Of a DNA stretch of 64,000 nucleotides, positions 11,946 to 22,635 are shown in pieces. The DNA comes from Entamoeba invadens IP1 (taxonomy: Eukaryota; Evosea; Mastigamoebida; Endamoebidae), in contig NW_004440112.1 of the NCBI RefSeq assembly GCF_000330505.1, positions 59,859 to 123,858 on the forward strand, written 5' to 3'. The notes under the pieces were generated by a model. It did no database searches and was not told the origin of the DNA. It saw nothing but the letters and a program-made list of their open reading frames with translations. Within the stretch, counting starts at the first letter, position 1, and every line of letters starts with the position of its first letter. The position numbers and the translations under genes are program-made.

Positions 11946-13170
11946 AAAAGTTAGTTGTATAATTTCATGTTCACAAATTTTTGATAAGTTGAATATTTAT
12001 TAGTTAAAATATTAAAATATTATTGTTATTTAAATAGTTACATTACAATGTAATTTAACCATAAAAACAAATTAAAAATAAAATGGAACCAAATTAAAAT
12101 GGTTGTTTTCATTGTGAATAATTCTGATAAACTAAAATTAATTTATTATATTTCAAAAATTATTGTAATTTATCATCACTTAATTGCTTAGCAATTATAT
12201 AGATAACAAGTTTATAACACATCACCAACCAAATTTAATTAATTTGGAACAGAATAATTAAAACAATGAAAAATAATAATAATAAAAATATGTTTTAAAA
12301 TATGACATTTATTATTTTATATTTAACAACAATAATGTTTGTCTAAATTAAATAATATGGAATTGATGGTTTTTACGAAAATTAGAAATGTTAAGAAAGC
12401 GCAACATCACTTAACGTGTATTTAAGTTATTTTCAAAATAATTCCAATAAAGTAATAAATAAATTTTTTAGATTTTTTATAATTATTTCTAAAGTGAAAA
12501 TACACAATTATTGTTTTACAATTATAATTATATATATATTTCAAATTCAAAATAATTGTAAAACACTTAATAACATTATTGATACATACGCCAAAAACTA
12601 CATTTCAACGCTTTTGTAATAAAATGTAATTGATTTTGGAAGTAATGATTGTTTTAAATTGTTAGTGTTTCTTTTGATGGTACATTTATCATAATTTATG
12701 ATAATTATAACAAAAAAGTTTGGTAAGCATTTATAATTTTGTAAAAACAATTATAATCATAATACATACAACTTAAAGAAAAACAGGATATTTACACTAC
12801 TAAATCAAAATTAAATATTTAATAAACACCAGTTATAACTCAATGTGTTATTATACAATATCTTTACATTATAACTTCCCCAGAGATGAGAATGTAGTAA
12901 TTTTGTTTTCTCAAGAGTGGGCATTTTTAGTCAATCAAACCTTGAATTCCGCTCATTTAAGAACTCTATTTTTAGTTTTAGTCTAAAAATGACCGCTCTT
13001 GAGAGGTTTCACTGTATTTATTAAATAAATAAACTTGTTTTTACAAATACAATTTTTATTTAAAATTAAAAATTTTTACAATGTTTTGTGGTTTCAACTT
13101 ACTTTGCACTTTTTGATACATTGTTTTATCTTTTATGAAGCAACAAAAACAACGAAATATCAACTTTCAT
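11946..13170. other. AT-rich intergenic region
   Basis: About 1.2 kb with no supported gene. A frame at 12416..12619 is low-complexity AT-rich translation. One short inverted-repeat element is listed separately at 12910..13003. Confidence 0.5.
12910..13003. repeat. Short inverted-repeat (MITE-like) element
   Basis: CTCAAGAGTGGGCATTTTTA at 12910 faces its inverted copy at 12983..13003 (two mismatches in 21). The right side continues into AGGTTTCACTGTA, a TACAGT-type end like those of mariner-type MITEs, but the left end does not show a matching terminus. Boundaries are uncertain. Confidence 0.4.
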
Positions 13171-13542
13171 TTACGAAAGTACACAAAAAATGGTGATAAA
13201 GAACGCAAATGCCAAATATCCAAGAAAAGCTGAGAGTGATCGATAAGCCCAGATTTCTTCGTCATGACTTTGACTTTTGATATATTTGAAGACAATGATA
13301 GGCCAAATCAATGGAAGTATAAATCCAGCGAAGAAAAGGACTTTCAGCAATGGAAAACGTGTCTTCTTTTGTTCAACTTGTTGTGGAATTTTGACTTCAG
13401 TTTCAGGAACACTTTGGTTTACATTTTGAACTTGTTGTGGTACTTGATGTTGGTCTTGCATTTGAATGTAAGGTGGTGGAACCATAAAGTAAGCCGGTTG
13501 ACCATTTGAGAGCATCATTGGTTGGACTTGTTGTGTATTCAT
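13171..13542 (-). CDS. Small membrane protein with Gln/Pro-rich head and two TM segments
   Basis: 123 residues. Residues 1-60 are rich in Gln, Pro, Val and Met with no charged pattern. After the KKTRF motif come two hydrophobic stretches (about 65-85 and 102-121) separated by a short charged loop (KYIKSQSHDEEIW). The C terminus ends inside the second membrane span. This head-plus-hairpin layout suggests a small protein with a cytoplasmic tail, but I do not recognise a named family. The start ATG at 13542 is followed by an uninterrupted frame with sensible composition. Confidence 0.7.
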   Translation of the reverse strand: MNTQQVQPMMLSNGQPAYFMVPPPYIQMQDQHQVPQQVQNVNQSVPETEVKIPQQVEQKKTRFPLLKVLFFAGFILPLIWPIIVFKYIKSQSHDEEIWAYRSLSAFLGYLAFAFFITIFCVLS

Positions 13543-13855
13543 TGTGTTTGAATGTACAAAGTGTTAGTTATTTGTGTTTAAAGGTACTTTCTATTTTTAG
13601 AAATGACATTTTCATTTTTCAATTTATTGTTGTCAAGATATTACTATTGTTTGATATTAAAAATCAGGAAAACGTACAAATAATATAAACAAAAAAGTTG
13701 AGACATTTACGTTTTAATTAGTGAGTTTTGAATTTTATCTTTATTATTTGGTTTATATTATATATGTTATTAAAAACTTTTGTTGTGAACGATGAAATAT
13801 ATTAATTTTTTTTAAAATTAACAAATTAAACAAATGTAAAATATTTAATTTAATA

Positions 13856-14106
13856 CAATCAAAGGCGTCTATTTGTCGTAAATTTAGCAGAAAAACTTAT
13901 CTATTAGTCGTAAATAAGTGAATTTTCTAGAAAATGTTTTTTAGTATTGAAATTTATTTTTTATAAAAAATTAGTTTTTAATTCAACAAAAGTTACAGAT
14001 TCAAGAACAAAATATTTAATTGTCGTAGACCCAAATGATTGACAAGTTGTGCGACAATTAAGCAAGTTCGACAATTATAATTACGACAAATAAACGCTGT
14101 TGACTG
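13856..14106. repeat. 251-bp MITE with TA flanks, Tc1/mariner type
   Basis: The left end reads CAATCAAAGGCGTCTATTTG and the right end in reverse complement CAGTCAACAGCGTTTATTTG, both followed by TCGTAA. Each end is flanked by TA, as expected for Tc1/mariner target duplication. The interior is non-coding. Its ends match the right end of the larger element at 18428..19480. Confidence 0.65.
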
Positions 14107-14268
14107 TATTAATCATTAATAAAGGTGGTCTTGAAATAATAAAAAAAACAATGTGATTTAACATAAATAATAAAAATTTTAATTTGGAATAAAAATAAAA
14201 ATAAAGGCAATAAATGAAAATGAAAATGAATTAATAATATGAAGTGTAACATGATAGTAATTACAGAA

Positions 14269-14351
14269 GGCCCCGTAGCACAGTCGGTAGTGCATCGTAC
14301 TTATAGAATAGAGTTATGCGAGGGTCGCGGGTTCGATCCCCGCCGGGACCA
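14269..14351 (+). tRNA. tRNA-Ile(UAU) with a 10-nt intron
   Basis: The cloverleaf folds by eye as follows. Acceptor 14269-14275 pairs with 14344-14350. D stem GCAC/GTGC is 78-81 with 90-93. Anticodon stem TCGTA/TGCGA is 14295-14299 with 14317-14321. T stem GCGGG/CCCGC is 14327-14331 with 14339-14343, with loop TTCGATC. The 17-nt anticodon loop is explained by a 10-nt intron (14306-14315) after A37, leaving C-T-TAT-A-A. The mature length is 73 nt and the discriminator base is A. A TTTT terminator follows at 14352. One acceptor pair (14271 C with 14348 A) is mismatched. B box GGTTCGATCC is present. Confidence 0.9.
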
Positions 14352-14979
14352 TTTTATTTATTATCAAAATACAATTGTGTTTTTGAAATTGTTTTGAGTA
14401 ATTCTCTCATTGAATTTATGAGTGGGGAAAATTTTGGATGAATATAATATTAAATTTAATTCTTTCTTTAAAAAATAAATTAGATTCAGATTTAATCATT
14501 AAACTTTGTTTCTAATTTAAGCTAAAAAAACCCATAAAAACTGGGGAATGAATTTTTATGGGTTTTTTTGTGTTTAACTATACTTATATTTCTTAATAAA
14601 ATTCCAGGGTACAAAGCAAACTAACAATAGGAAAATAAGAAGTCTAGTTGTAACCAACATACATTTAACCAAAATAATATCTACAACTTCCAATTAACAC
14701 ATTAAATAACATGGAACAAAATTTAAGTGGTCTGAAAATCTTCAATTTTTGAGTTTATTAAATAAATTTCCGTTTTTTAGAGTTTATATTATGTACAAAT
14801 AATTGCACAAGTCAAAAAGGAAAAAACACCTAAAATTTCTATATATCCCTGTTATAACAAGTCAATTCAAAAACAAAAGTGTTATTTTAAATATTAACAG
14901 TTTTAAATAATTTTCAATGTTTTCACTTTAAAACAACAACCAAACGATACGCAAATCTTTAAATAGATTATTATTAGTT
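14352..14979. other. Intergenic region with a strong hairpin
   Basis: About 630 bp between the tRNA gene and the 3' end of the GRAM/SNARE-like gene. Apart from the perfect hairpin at 14524..14569 I see no gene or repeat. Confidence 0.5.
14524..14569. other. Perfect 17-bp hairpin with A-tract and T-tract arms
   Basis: AAAAAAACCCATAAAAA (14524-14540) is exactly complementary to 14553-14569, with a 12-nt loop. It has the shape of an intrinsic terminator on both strands, but eukaryotic genes do not normally use one. It lies 173 bp after the tRNA and about 410 bp after the 3' end of the minus-strand neighbour. Confidence 0.6.
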
Positions 14980-16488
14980 TTACTTCTTCGAGTACACTCT
15001 ATTTGCCGAATCCACTTGCCTACTTGCCGCTGCGAGTCTTTTTCCCTGTTCGTCTGTCTTTTCCTGTACTCTATCAATAGTTTGTGACAAGTCCTCCTCC
15101 AGTTTAATAATTTGTTTATTTGCCTTAGTAATTTCCTGTAAAATTTCAACTGTTTTTGAGTTCGTCAAGAGCATTCTTTTGTACTTCGCTCTCTCTCTAA
15201 TATCAGTAAATGACTTCAGCGCCTCTGCGTGTTCAGACTCGAATTTCCCTTTACCCTCCACTGCCCCGCTGACCATAAACACCTCAGAAATTGCCGACTC
15301 TCCAAAGTCGAACCCTTTCGAGTTTTCCTCGAACTCGACTTTAAGCACTGGCTGTGGGTTAGTCATGACCTTTAGTTTTTCTCCCTCTTTTTTGGTCATA
15401 TACACTCTTGAGTGCTTCATATAAATTTCGTTGACGATCAATTGGATGAGTGTCGTGAAAACAGTCACTTTGGTCCTTTTAAAGTCGTCGATTCCAATTT
15501 CGAGATGGAACGGCTTATAAATCATTTTGATTTTATAAATCTGTCCAATGTTGATGAACTTCATAAACACTTTCTTCTTTGTTACTCCCTCTGGGACGAT
15601 TTCTGTGATCACAATTGTGTCGTCGTACATCTTAAAACTCGCCGGGAAGTACACGTTGTCCTTCTCCATCACCAAGACTTCCACCGTCAACACTTGTGGG
15701 TCGAAGATTAAAACTTCCGCCTGGATCTCTAACGGGCGCTTTAAAGGCTTTGGCTTGACGACTTTCTTCTTGCAGTACCGCATTTTGAGTTCGCTCGATA
15801 ACGACTCGACGCATTTTAAGTTCTGTTCGATCTCAGGGAAATACGCATCGGTCTCATTTAGAGCACTTTCGGCTTCAAAAAGCATGTCGCGCTGCTGGTT
15901 GATCATATTGATTGTCGACTTCTTGAGGTCCAACGTAGCATCGGCGTATTTGTTGGCACTCTCCGCCATCTGGAGATGTAGGGTGTTCTCCCCACTCTCG
16001 TCGTCTCTGTCGAAGTTGATTGATGTGTCCAAAATATCGATGTCGACCTTCGCAAGTTCTTTGTTCATCCGCATGAAGGGGAAGTCCCGCAAGTAACTGA
16101 TAATGAAGAACGCACTGTCTAATATACTCTTGTCGATGTCAAAAGTGAAGGACTGCTTCTTCGTATCAGTCAAGGAAATAATCTTCGTCTTCTCTAATGT
16201 GTCAATGTCGTCATAGTATATGACATAAGGAAGTTCAGTCTTTTTATCTTTTAAAAAATACTGAAAACAGATGGCAGTCTCAGTTAAATATAAAAATGTG
16301 TTATATTTGGAGGCCTTTTCTTTGGATATGGAAGAACTAAAATAGGTGATGCAATTCTGTTCTTTAAGGCCAAAAATGTCTTCAATTATTTTGGACTTCC
16401 GTGTAAAGTCAGTGATGTTGTTTTGAATTTGTTGCTCCTCTTTGGTTAGCTTCTTTTTGGGTTCGGATTTCTCAGGTCGCTTCGCCAT
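14980..16488 (-). CDS. GRAM/PH-like domain protein with SNARE-like coiled coils
   Basis: 502 residues from the second ATG (16488), chosen because MAKRPEKSEPKKK is a natural soluble start and the upstream ATG only adds a hydrophobic, AT-encoded octapeptide. An N-terminal block (about 40-110, around EDIFGLKEQNCITYF and LTETAICFQYFL) has the look of a GRAM/PH fold. The middle (about 185-230) and the C terminus (about 440-500, with LEEDLSQTIDRVQEK followed by RLAAASRQVDSANR) are heptad helices like the Qb and Qc SNARE motifs of SNAP-25-type proteins. This suggests membrane tethering or fusion at a phosphoinositide-bearing membrane without a TM anchor. The inference rests on pattern only. The GC content is clearly higher than the flanks. 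Confidence 0.75.
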   Translation of the reverse strand: MAKRPEKSEPKKKLTKEEQQIQNNITDFTRKSKIIEDIFGLKEQNCITYFSSSISKEKASKYNTFLYLTETAICFQYFLKDKKTELPYVIYYDDIDTLEKTKIISLTDTKKQSFTFDIDKSILDSAFFIISYLRDFPFMRMNKELAKVDIDILDTSINFDRDDESGENTLHLQMAESANKYADATLDLKKSTINMINQQRDMLFEAESALNETDAYFPEIEQNLKCVESLSSELKMRYCKKKVVKPKPLKRPLEIQAEVLIFDPQVLTVEVLVMEKDNVYFPASFKMYDDTIVITEIVPEGVTKKKVFMKFINIGQIYKIKMIYKPFHLEIGIDDFKRTKVTVFTTLIQLIVNEIYMKHSRVYMTKKEGEKLKVMTNPQPVLKVEFEENSKGFDFGESAISEVFMVSGAVEGKGKFESEHAEALKSFTDIRERAKYKRMLLTNSKTVEILQEITKANKQIIKLEEDLSQTIDRVQEKTDEQGKRLAAASRQVDSANRVYSKK

Positions 16489-17312
16489 TAAAATTAAAAT
16501 TGTTAGTTCCAAAAATTTGGAATTTAAAAGCGAAAACTTTTAATTATTTTAAAAATTTTTAAATTATTTGATAAAGAAAGTATATAATATAGTTTTTAAA
16601 TTATAATTTATAATTCATGGAATTAAAATCAAAAAGAATAAATTGTTTGTGTGTTGTAAAAAATGTGTTTCAATAGAGTGCAATTTATTTTTGGAGCGAA
16701 CGATTCGGACATTTTGATTTTAGTGTTTTTTAAATAAATAAAAATAATAAAAAATTTATACGTAAATATAAAATGTAAAAATCAAAAAATTGATATTTTT
16801 AAATTATAAAGAACTATAATTTTTTAACTACACACAAAATAAAAATTATGAGTATATTTATAACAATTTGATTATAAATATTATATAATATAACAACATA
16901 TAATTACAATTATAAAAAGTGTCACTATGGAAAAACCCCGTTTTTAAAAAAACAAAAAAATAAATTATTTCAAAAAATTATTTTGTTAAAATTACAAAAA
17001 CAAAAACATTATTTTAAGTGTTTACAAAATGAATAAAAACCCCTACCATCTTCTTAACAAGTTTCACTTGATTTTATATAATTAAAATTATATAAATATA
17101 ATAAAATGTATGGTACTGTTTACCATGAAGGCTGAATATACTTTTGTAGACTTTTTATGTCCGAGGTGGTAATTTGTATTATTCTTTTTATTATAATTTT
17201 ATTAGTTATAATTATTAAATAGATAGGAAGATATTAAAAAGACAAAAGCGGTTTCATATTTCTGTACATGAAATTTATTTTGATTATATTTTTATATGGA
17301 AATAAGCGAACC
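16489..17312. other. AT-rich intergenic region
   Basis: About 820 bp, mostly A and T, between two minus-strand genes. It should hold the promoter of the GRAM/SNARE-like gene. I see no other feature. Confidence 0.5.
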
Positions 17313-18209
17313 TTAATAATTAATTATGAGATGTTGTGGGAAACATTTTTCTCCAAATGATTTGACACTTGATGGTATAAAAAGACTCATCAAGCTGTCA
17401 CAATTATTGAAACAATATTCTCCTATTGATATAATACTTGATGGTATTATTAAATCTTTAAGATTAGAGCAGTTATTAAAACAATAAGCTCCAAGTGTTG
17501 TGACACTTAATGGGATTTCTACATTAATAAGGTTGTAACAATCACCAAAACAACAATCGTCTAATATTTTGACACCAAATGAAATTATCAAGTTGCTCAA
17601 ATTGTCACAAAAAGTGAAACAACCGACAGGAATAGTTGTGACAGTTGAAGGTAAAACTACTTTATTGAGATTGTAACACCCACTGAAACAATTATCACCA
17701 ATTAATGTGACACTCGATGGTATTGTTATACTTACTATAGAAGTACACGTTTTATAACATTTTTCTCCAATAGATGTTACACATAGTGGAATTGTATCAC
17801 CAAACATTTCTCTGTCAGTTTTAGTGTAAGTCACATTTTTAAATGTGAAGTTTAACCCTCTGTTTGTATATACTGTGGTGTATTCAACATTGAACCACAC
17901 TACTATTTCATAAAACACTTTCTTAATATCAACATTTTGAGTTTCTTTAATGTTTTTGTTATTTACCATCTTATTAGGTTTTAAAAGAATTTTATTTCCA
18001 AAATTATCATCTTCTTTATTCCACAAATGAAGTGTCTCGATGTTTGAAAAATATTTAATTGTTTTGCAATTTAGAGGAATTGGGTTGAAATGAAACTTCT
18101 CCATATTACAACTGTATTTATTGCATACCAACTCCAAGTTGATGAAGTCTTTGATAGTCTTGAAATACTTTGAGACGATCATGGCGTGATAACTGTCAAG
18201 TGTAAGCAT
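17313..18209 (-). CDS. BspA-type leucine-rich repeat protein
   Basis: 298 residues. The N-terminal head (SYHAMIVSKYFKTIKDFINL, then ELVCNKY, HFNPIPL and NIETLHLW) is the conserved head of Entamoeba BspA-like proteins and has an F-box-like feel. From about residue 145 there are some six 23-residue repeats of the type I-G-x-x-C-F-x-x-C-x-x-L-x-x-V-x-I-P-x-S-V-T, the Treponema-type LRR. Members of this very large family have been found at the cell surface without a classical signal peptide. A paralogue with the same head lies at 59832..60854. The frame is intact and ends shortly after the last repeat. Confidence 0.9.
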   Translation of the reverse strand: MLTLDSYHAMIVSKYFKTIKDFINLELVCNKYSCNMEKFHFNPIPLNCKTIKYFSNIETLHLWNKEDDNFGNKILLKPNKMVNNKNIKETQNVDIKKVFYEIVVWFNVEYTTVYTNRGLNFTFKNVTYTKTDREMFGDTIPLCVTSIGEKCYKTCTSIVSITIPSSVTLIGDNCFSGCYNLNKVVLPSTVTTIPVGCFTFCDNLSNLIISFGVKILDDCCFGDCYNLINVEIPLSVTTLGAYCFNNCSNLKDLIIPSSIISIGEYCFNNCDSLMSLFIPSSVKSFGEKCFPQHLIINY

Positions 18210-18427
18210 TCTGATTTTAAAGTTTAATTGGTTAATATCTAATTAATTATAATAACAATTGATGTTTTTCAATTACTTTCAATCATTGTTTGTAAAGTTT
18301 GCCTAATGCAAGACTATCATAGTTAATTTATAATTAAAATAAATTATTATATAGTTTGATAATTACAAACCAAAAACACCAAAATCTTTTTTAGTTTCTT
18401 ATTTATTTAAAAGGTTTTTATTAACTA
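18210..18427. other. Intergenic sequence upstream of the BspA gene
   Basis: AT-rich sequence between the start of the BspA gene and the left end of an inverted-repeat element. It must carry the BspA promoter; no motif stands out. Confidence 0.4.
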
Positions 18428-19480
18428 CAGTATAGAGAATAATTTGTCTTGCGGGAACTAATTTGTCTACACCTTTAAATAGTAAAATTTATTAAATTTT
18501 ATTATACTCAAAATATTTACCAGATTTATTCAGATCAGACATTTTAATAATATTTTTGTAAAAATGAACTTGGAATATGGTCATAAAAAATAACCATTTT
18601 TTTGTGACACGTTTTTTTTGAATAAAACGGGACATTACAGTGCTTTGGATGGAAAATAAAAAATTAACAACACACACTTTGAAACACTAGAAAAAAACCA
18701 AGCATTGATTTAATTGATGATATAGTTGACACTTTCTTACGAAGAATCAATAAACAACAGTTAGAAAAATTGGGTTGAACAAAAGTATAATAAAAATTTA
18801 GTTAATAATTGCACAAAAAAGTGTTTCTACTGTAGCCGTTCTTTTCCACTCTCACCCCAATTTTCAGAGTAGAGCATTTATTTCAATACTTTTTTATAAA
18901 GTCTACATCTACGCGACCGTTTATGCTTCCATATGTCACCTACTTTTCTTGTCTGTGTTATGTGGACGTGGATGTGGTTCCCCGCTTGCAGGGGAAGGGC
19001 GTCAGAAGGAATACGCGCCGAGGGAGGACCGGAAAGTGTGGAACGGGTGCACTAATAGACCGTTAGAGTGCGTCTTACGGAGCTTTCTTTTCGATGATGT
19101 CTCACTTTGTATCCAACTGACTCGAGGTGACTGTTCGTCATTATTTGAATTCGATACCAGATTAAATATTAACTTAATTTTCTTTTGCGTATTATTTTAA
19201 ATAAAAAATAAGGATGGCATTTAAAAATAATAATGTAAAAGGCCATCCTTGGTTGTGTTGGTTTATAAACACTTGTATAATATGCTATTAAAAACATAAA
19301 CAAAACGAACAGTTGATACAGTGTACACCAACAACATCCCAATGTTGTTGGTAAATCATTTTTTATAATTTTATTTTTGAGTTTTAGAGAGATAGTTTTT
19401 TAGTTTGTTTTGTTTGGTTTATAATTAGAAAGTAGACAAATTACGAATTTGGAGATGGCACAAATAGACGCCTTTGACTG
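18428..19480. repeat. 1.05-kb TA-flanked TIR element carrying the GC-rich repeat
   Basis: The left end (CAGTATAGAGAATAATTTGT) and the right end in reverse complement (CAGTCAAAGGCGTCTATTTG) share CAGT, a TTTGT block and, a little further in, the exact string TAATTTGTCTAC. TA flanks both ends. The right end closely matches the MITE at 13856. No transposase frame is present. The GC-rich repeat at 18836..19127 sits inside it, as cargo or as a nested insertion. Another small frame (18492..18677) looks spurious. Confidence 0.5.
18836..19127 (-). repeat. GC-rich structured repeat, second copy
   Basis: In reverse complement this aligns along its length with 42461..42722. Shared landmarks in order are CACCTCGAG, AAGACGCAC, TGCACC, CACACTTTCC, TCCTCCCT, ACCACATCC, CGTCCACA and GGGTGAGAGTGG. 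Two hairpins are conserved with compensating changes between copies: TTCCCC/GGGGAA here against ACCCCCT/AGGGGGT there, and CTAA/TTAG here against CAAA/TTTG there. The base composition is far from the surrounding AT-rich DNA. It does not look like a protein-coding region, since the copies differ by indels out of frame. Confidence 0.75.
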
Positions 19481-20173
19481 TAATTTTTCAGTAGTCAAAA
19501 TATAAAAAATTGAACTTATAACTCTGCTTAAAATTGAAACTAAAGATATCTATAATAAAGGATATTTGTTTAATTTGTTATAATATATTATATAAAAATT
19601 ATATCAAAATGAAATAGAACTTTCAAAAAGTATTTTGAAATAAAACTGACACAATAATATAATAAATTAGAAATAACGTACATTATTAGTTTTTTTTAAA
19701 AAAAGGGTGTTTTGACATTTAATCTTTCATTTAAAAATTTTTATATTTCAACTTTATGCCTTACTTATAAAGGGTTTCTTGAGGATAAGGTGTATCCTCA
19801 GGATTAAAGCTATCCTTATTAAAAAATATTTTTCTGAGGATACAAAAATCAAATCCATAATGTTCAGTTCCCCATAAGGCCCACTTTCATAACTCAAGTT
19901 ATAATTTACACTTAATATTTCGAGTCAAAGTTAAATTTTAAATAATGGTAATAATTTGTCATAAATGCCAAAAAATTAAAAACAATCAAAAAATCGCCAC
20001 GATAATCAGTAAACAAAAACAATAATTATATCTCGCCAACTTGAGACGGGAAATAACAAAACGTGAATTAAACTTGTTCATATTATGATTATAAACTTAT
20101 TGATATTATTTACGAATCTGTCTTTATAACACAATAATTGAAATTTACGTTTAAATTGATAATTGTTTTTTTA

Positions 20174-20604
20174 TCAAAATGAAAATTGAAAAAGTCGAAA
20201 ACACTGATTTAATAATAATGCATTTTTAAAAAAAACAAATTTATAAATATTTTTGTAATTTATGCAATTATTCAAATTTATTATAATAACAAAGTTAATC
20301 ATATTGTGTATATTTTAATATGATTGTTTCATTTTGATATTAACTTGTGTTTTAAACAAATATACAGTTCTGAGGATGGCAATTATTTTCTGAGGATGAC
20401 AGAAATAGAAAGTTTACACTTTTACATCTGTCTGAAATGTATATTGAGTAAGTTACTATTTTTGAATATGGGAACACGTCATTTCACTTTTTAGATGTTT
20501 AAGTCTGTGTTGATAAAGTCTGTTTGTTACACGACTTACCATCCTCAGAGATATGTATAGCACTGCCATTATTGATTTAAAATTCTATAAATAAAATTAT
20601 CAAA
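20174..20604 (+). repeat. Left copy of a 430-bp direct repeat inside the transposon
   Basis: Nearly identical to 23645..24074 in the same orientation. From about 20260 onward only isolated differences are visible. It contains two CTGAGGATG boxes and an inverted ACCATCCTCAGAG box that resemble the element's terminal boxes. Same-orientation copies flank the transposase and protease genes like LTRs, but no reverse transcriptase, integrase or primer site is present. Confidence 0.9.
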
Positions 20605-20781
20605 AACAAGTTGGCATTTTCATTATTTAAATATGCAACTAATTTGAAACGCTATATTTTAATGTTAATTTTGTTTAATAAATTATAATAATCGATCAGT
20701 GAAATAAATAAAATGTGTTATTGTCGAATATAAATGTAATTTTATCTAATAAACAAAAAATAGTATTCATATTATTTATAG

Positions 20782-22485
20782 TTGTTTGTTAAAACTTGTA
20801 TTTCAATGAAAAGAGACTTGCCAACACAAAAGATTTTTAAAAATCCATTTAAAGATGATTTTGATTTCGATTTAGTTGAATTTCCTTCTTTAGTTTCTAG
20901 TAAAACAGAACCGAAAGTGAATGTACATAACAATGAAAAAATCGAAAAAACAATATCCGAAAAAATTGTAAAATCTTCAATAAAACAACAAAAAAATACA
21001 AAAATATCAATTAAAAAAAGTGAAAATGTGGAAAAAGATTTTATCGACAAAAAACTAAGCAAACAAACATAAAGAAAAAAATTAAAGAATGTTCAAAAAA
21101 CGAAAAAGATAAAAAAGGATCAAGAAAAAAGAAAAAAATATAAATTAGCAACTCAAACAATTCCTCAAATAGATTATGTGCGTACACATAAACAAATTGC
21201 TTATGATAAAATGTTTTTGATGACGAACATGTTATTGAACCAGATGATTTGTTTGTGTTGAGTAATTGTTTTTGCCCGCCTTTGACGGTCATTTCAAAAG
21301 AAGAAAAATACAACAATTACACAAAACTAGAAAATTGCAATTTATTTTCAATTTCTGGTGAAACACTTGAAGATGAATGTGATAACATTCAAAATAAAGA
21401 AATAATGGACGAAATTGCAGAAAATGATGAAAGTTACTATTTTTATACTGGAATGAGTAAATGCGAATTTGAAAAGTATTACAAACTGATTACATCATCG
21501 CAAGTTACTTTTGTAGGTTCTCCAGATGTTAGAAAGTGTTGTTATTTTTCAGTGGAAAAATCTGCAATTTTAGGAAAAAGAAATAAAAATGCGTCACTTT
21601 CATACAAATCTTTGACATTTCTCGTTTTAGTTATACTGAGATTCGGATTAAACTATTTGTTGACTTTTGTGTTATTGCGTTTAGAAAGGTTTTGTCATTT
21701 TTCAAAACGAGGGGAAGTGTGTTTAGAAAAAATGAAAAGAATAGAAACAGAGGAAGAATACATTTTGAGAATGAAAAAGAATATGTCAAATTATGTATCT
21801 AAACAATACCACGACTTTAAGAATCACTTTGGCGAGACAATTTATGAAAAAATGGTAGTTAAATTGGGAAATAGTCCAAATGTGTTGATACCATTTGCAC
21901 TTGGTAAAAAAGTTAAAGATTTGAAAATAATGCCAGAATTAATTAACAGTTACTGGGCAATCGATTCTAAAACAACAGCTTCAAATTGTATTTTAACAAA
22001 AAATGGAAAAGTGAGAGAAAAAAATGTATTCGAAAAAAATAAATGGTTCGGGAATGAAATTTGAAATTAAAGTGAACGTACAAGGATTTGTTTTAGATTC
22101 AAACGTTTGTGAAGGTTCAATAAACGATTCAAAATTGCACAGTTGTAACAGATCAATGGTTAAACCCGGTGAATTTATTTTGGGAGATTTGGGATATTTG
22201 AGAAAAGATGAAGATTATATGGATGTTCCAATTAAAAACGCAAAAAGTGAAATATGCGAAGAAAAACGTGATTTTTATCACAAGTTTAACAAAGTCCATT
22301 CCAAGTCAAGGAATGTCGTGGAACACGTTTTTGCGTCTTTGACAAATCAATTTCGTATTTTTAGATCAGTTTTTGGATTCAACAAAGAAGACTTTGGCTA
22401 TCTCGTCAGAATTGCATTAACTTGTTATAATTTTTTATTGCCAAGAAAACCAGTTATTGATTTTTCTAAACATTCCATCTTTTGA
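20782..22485 (+). pseudogene. DDE transposase of IS5/Harbinger (DDE_Tnp_4) type, broken
   Basis: A roughly 567-residue product is interrupted by an in-frame TAA (21070..21072), a frameshift near 21215 and a second frameshift in an A-run near 22020. The first 150 residues are Lys-rich. Then comes a helical domain beginning FYTGMSKCEFEKYY, as before DDE_Tnp_4 cores, followed by the catalytic core: WAIDSK (first Asp), GSINDSKL and LGDLGYL (second Asp), and NVVEHVFASL (Glu). The E-helix followed by QFRIFR is characteristic of IS5/Harbinger enzymes. Two lesions fall in homopolymer-rich sequence, so sequencing error cannot be excluded. Confidence 0.7.
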
Positions 22486-22635
22486 CATAACGATGAAAGA
22501 TTGTATGTATTTATTGAGAAAGAAATGGACAACCTGAAATGAATATCAAAGTATGAGACGATTGACAATGATTTCATTCTGAATAAATTTTATAAAAGTC
22601 AAAAATAGTCAAATGACATTCTATTCCGAATTTTA

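Noticed and set aside
18836..19127. GC-rich repeat as rRNA, SRP RNA or RNase P RNA
   Set aside because: I could not find the universally conserved motifs of these RNAs by eye, and the sequence is present in at least three diverged copies.
18949..19200. ORF across the GC-rich repeat on the plus strand
   Set aside because: The other copy of the repeat differs by out-of-frame indels, and conservation is in helices rather than codons.
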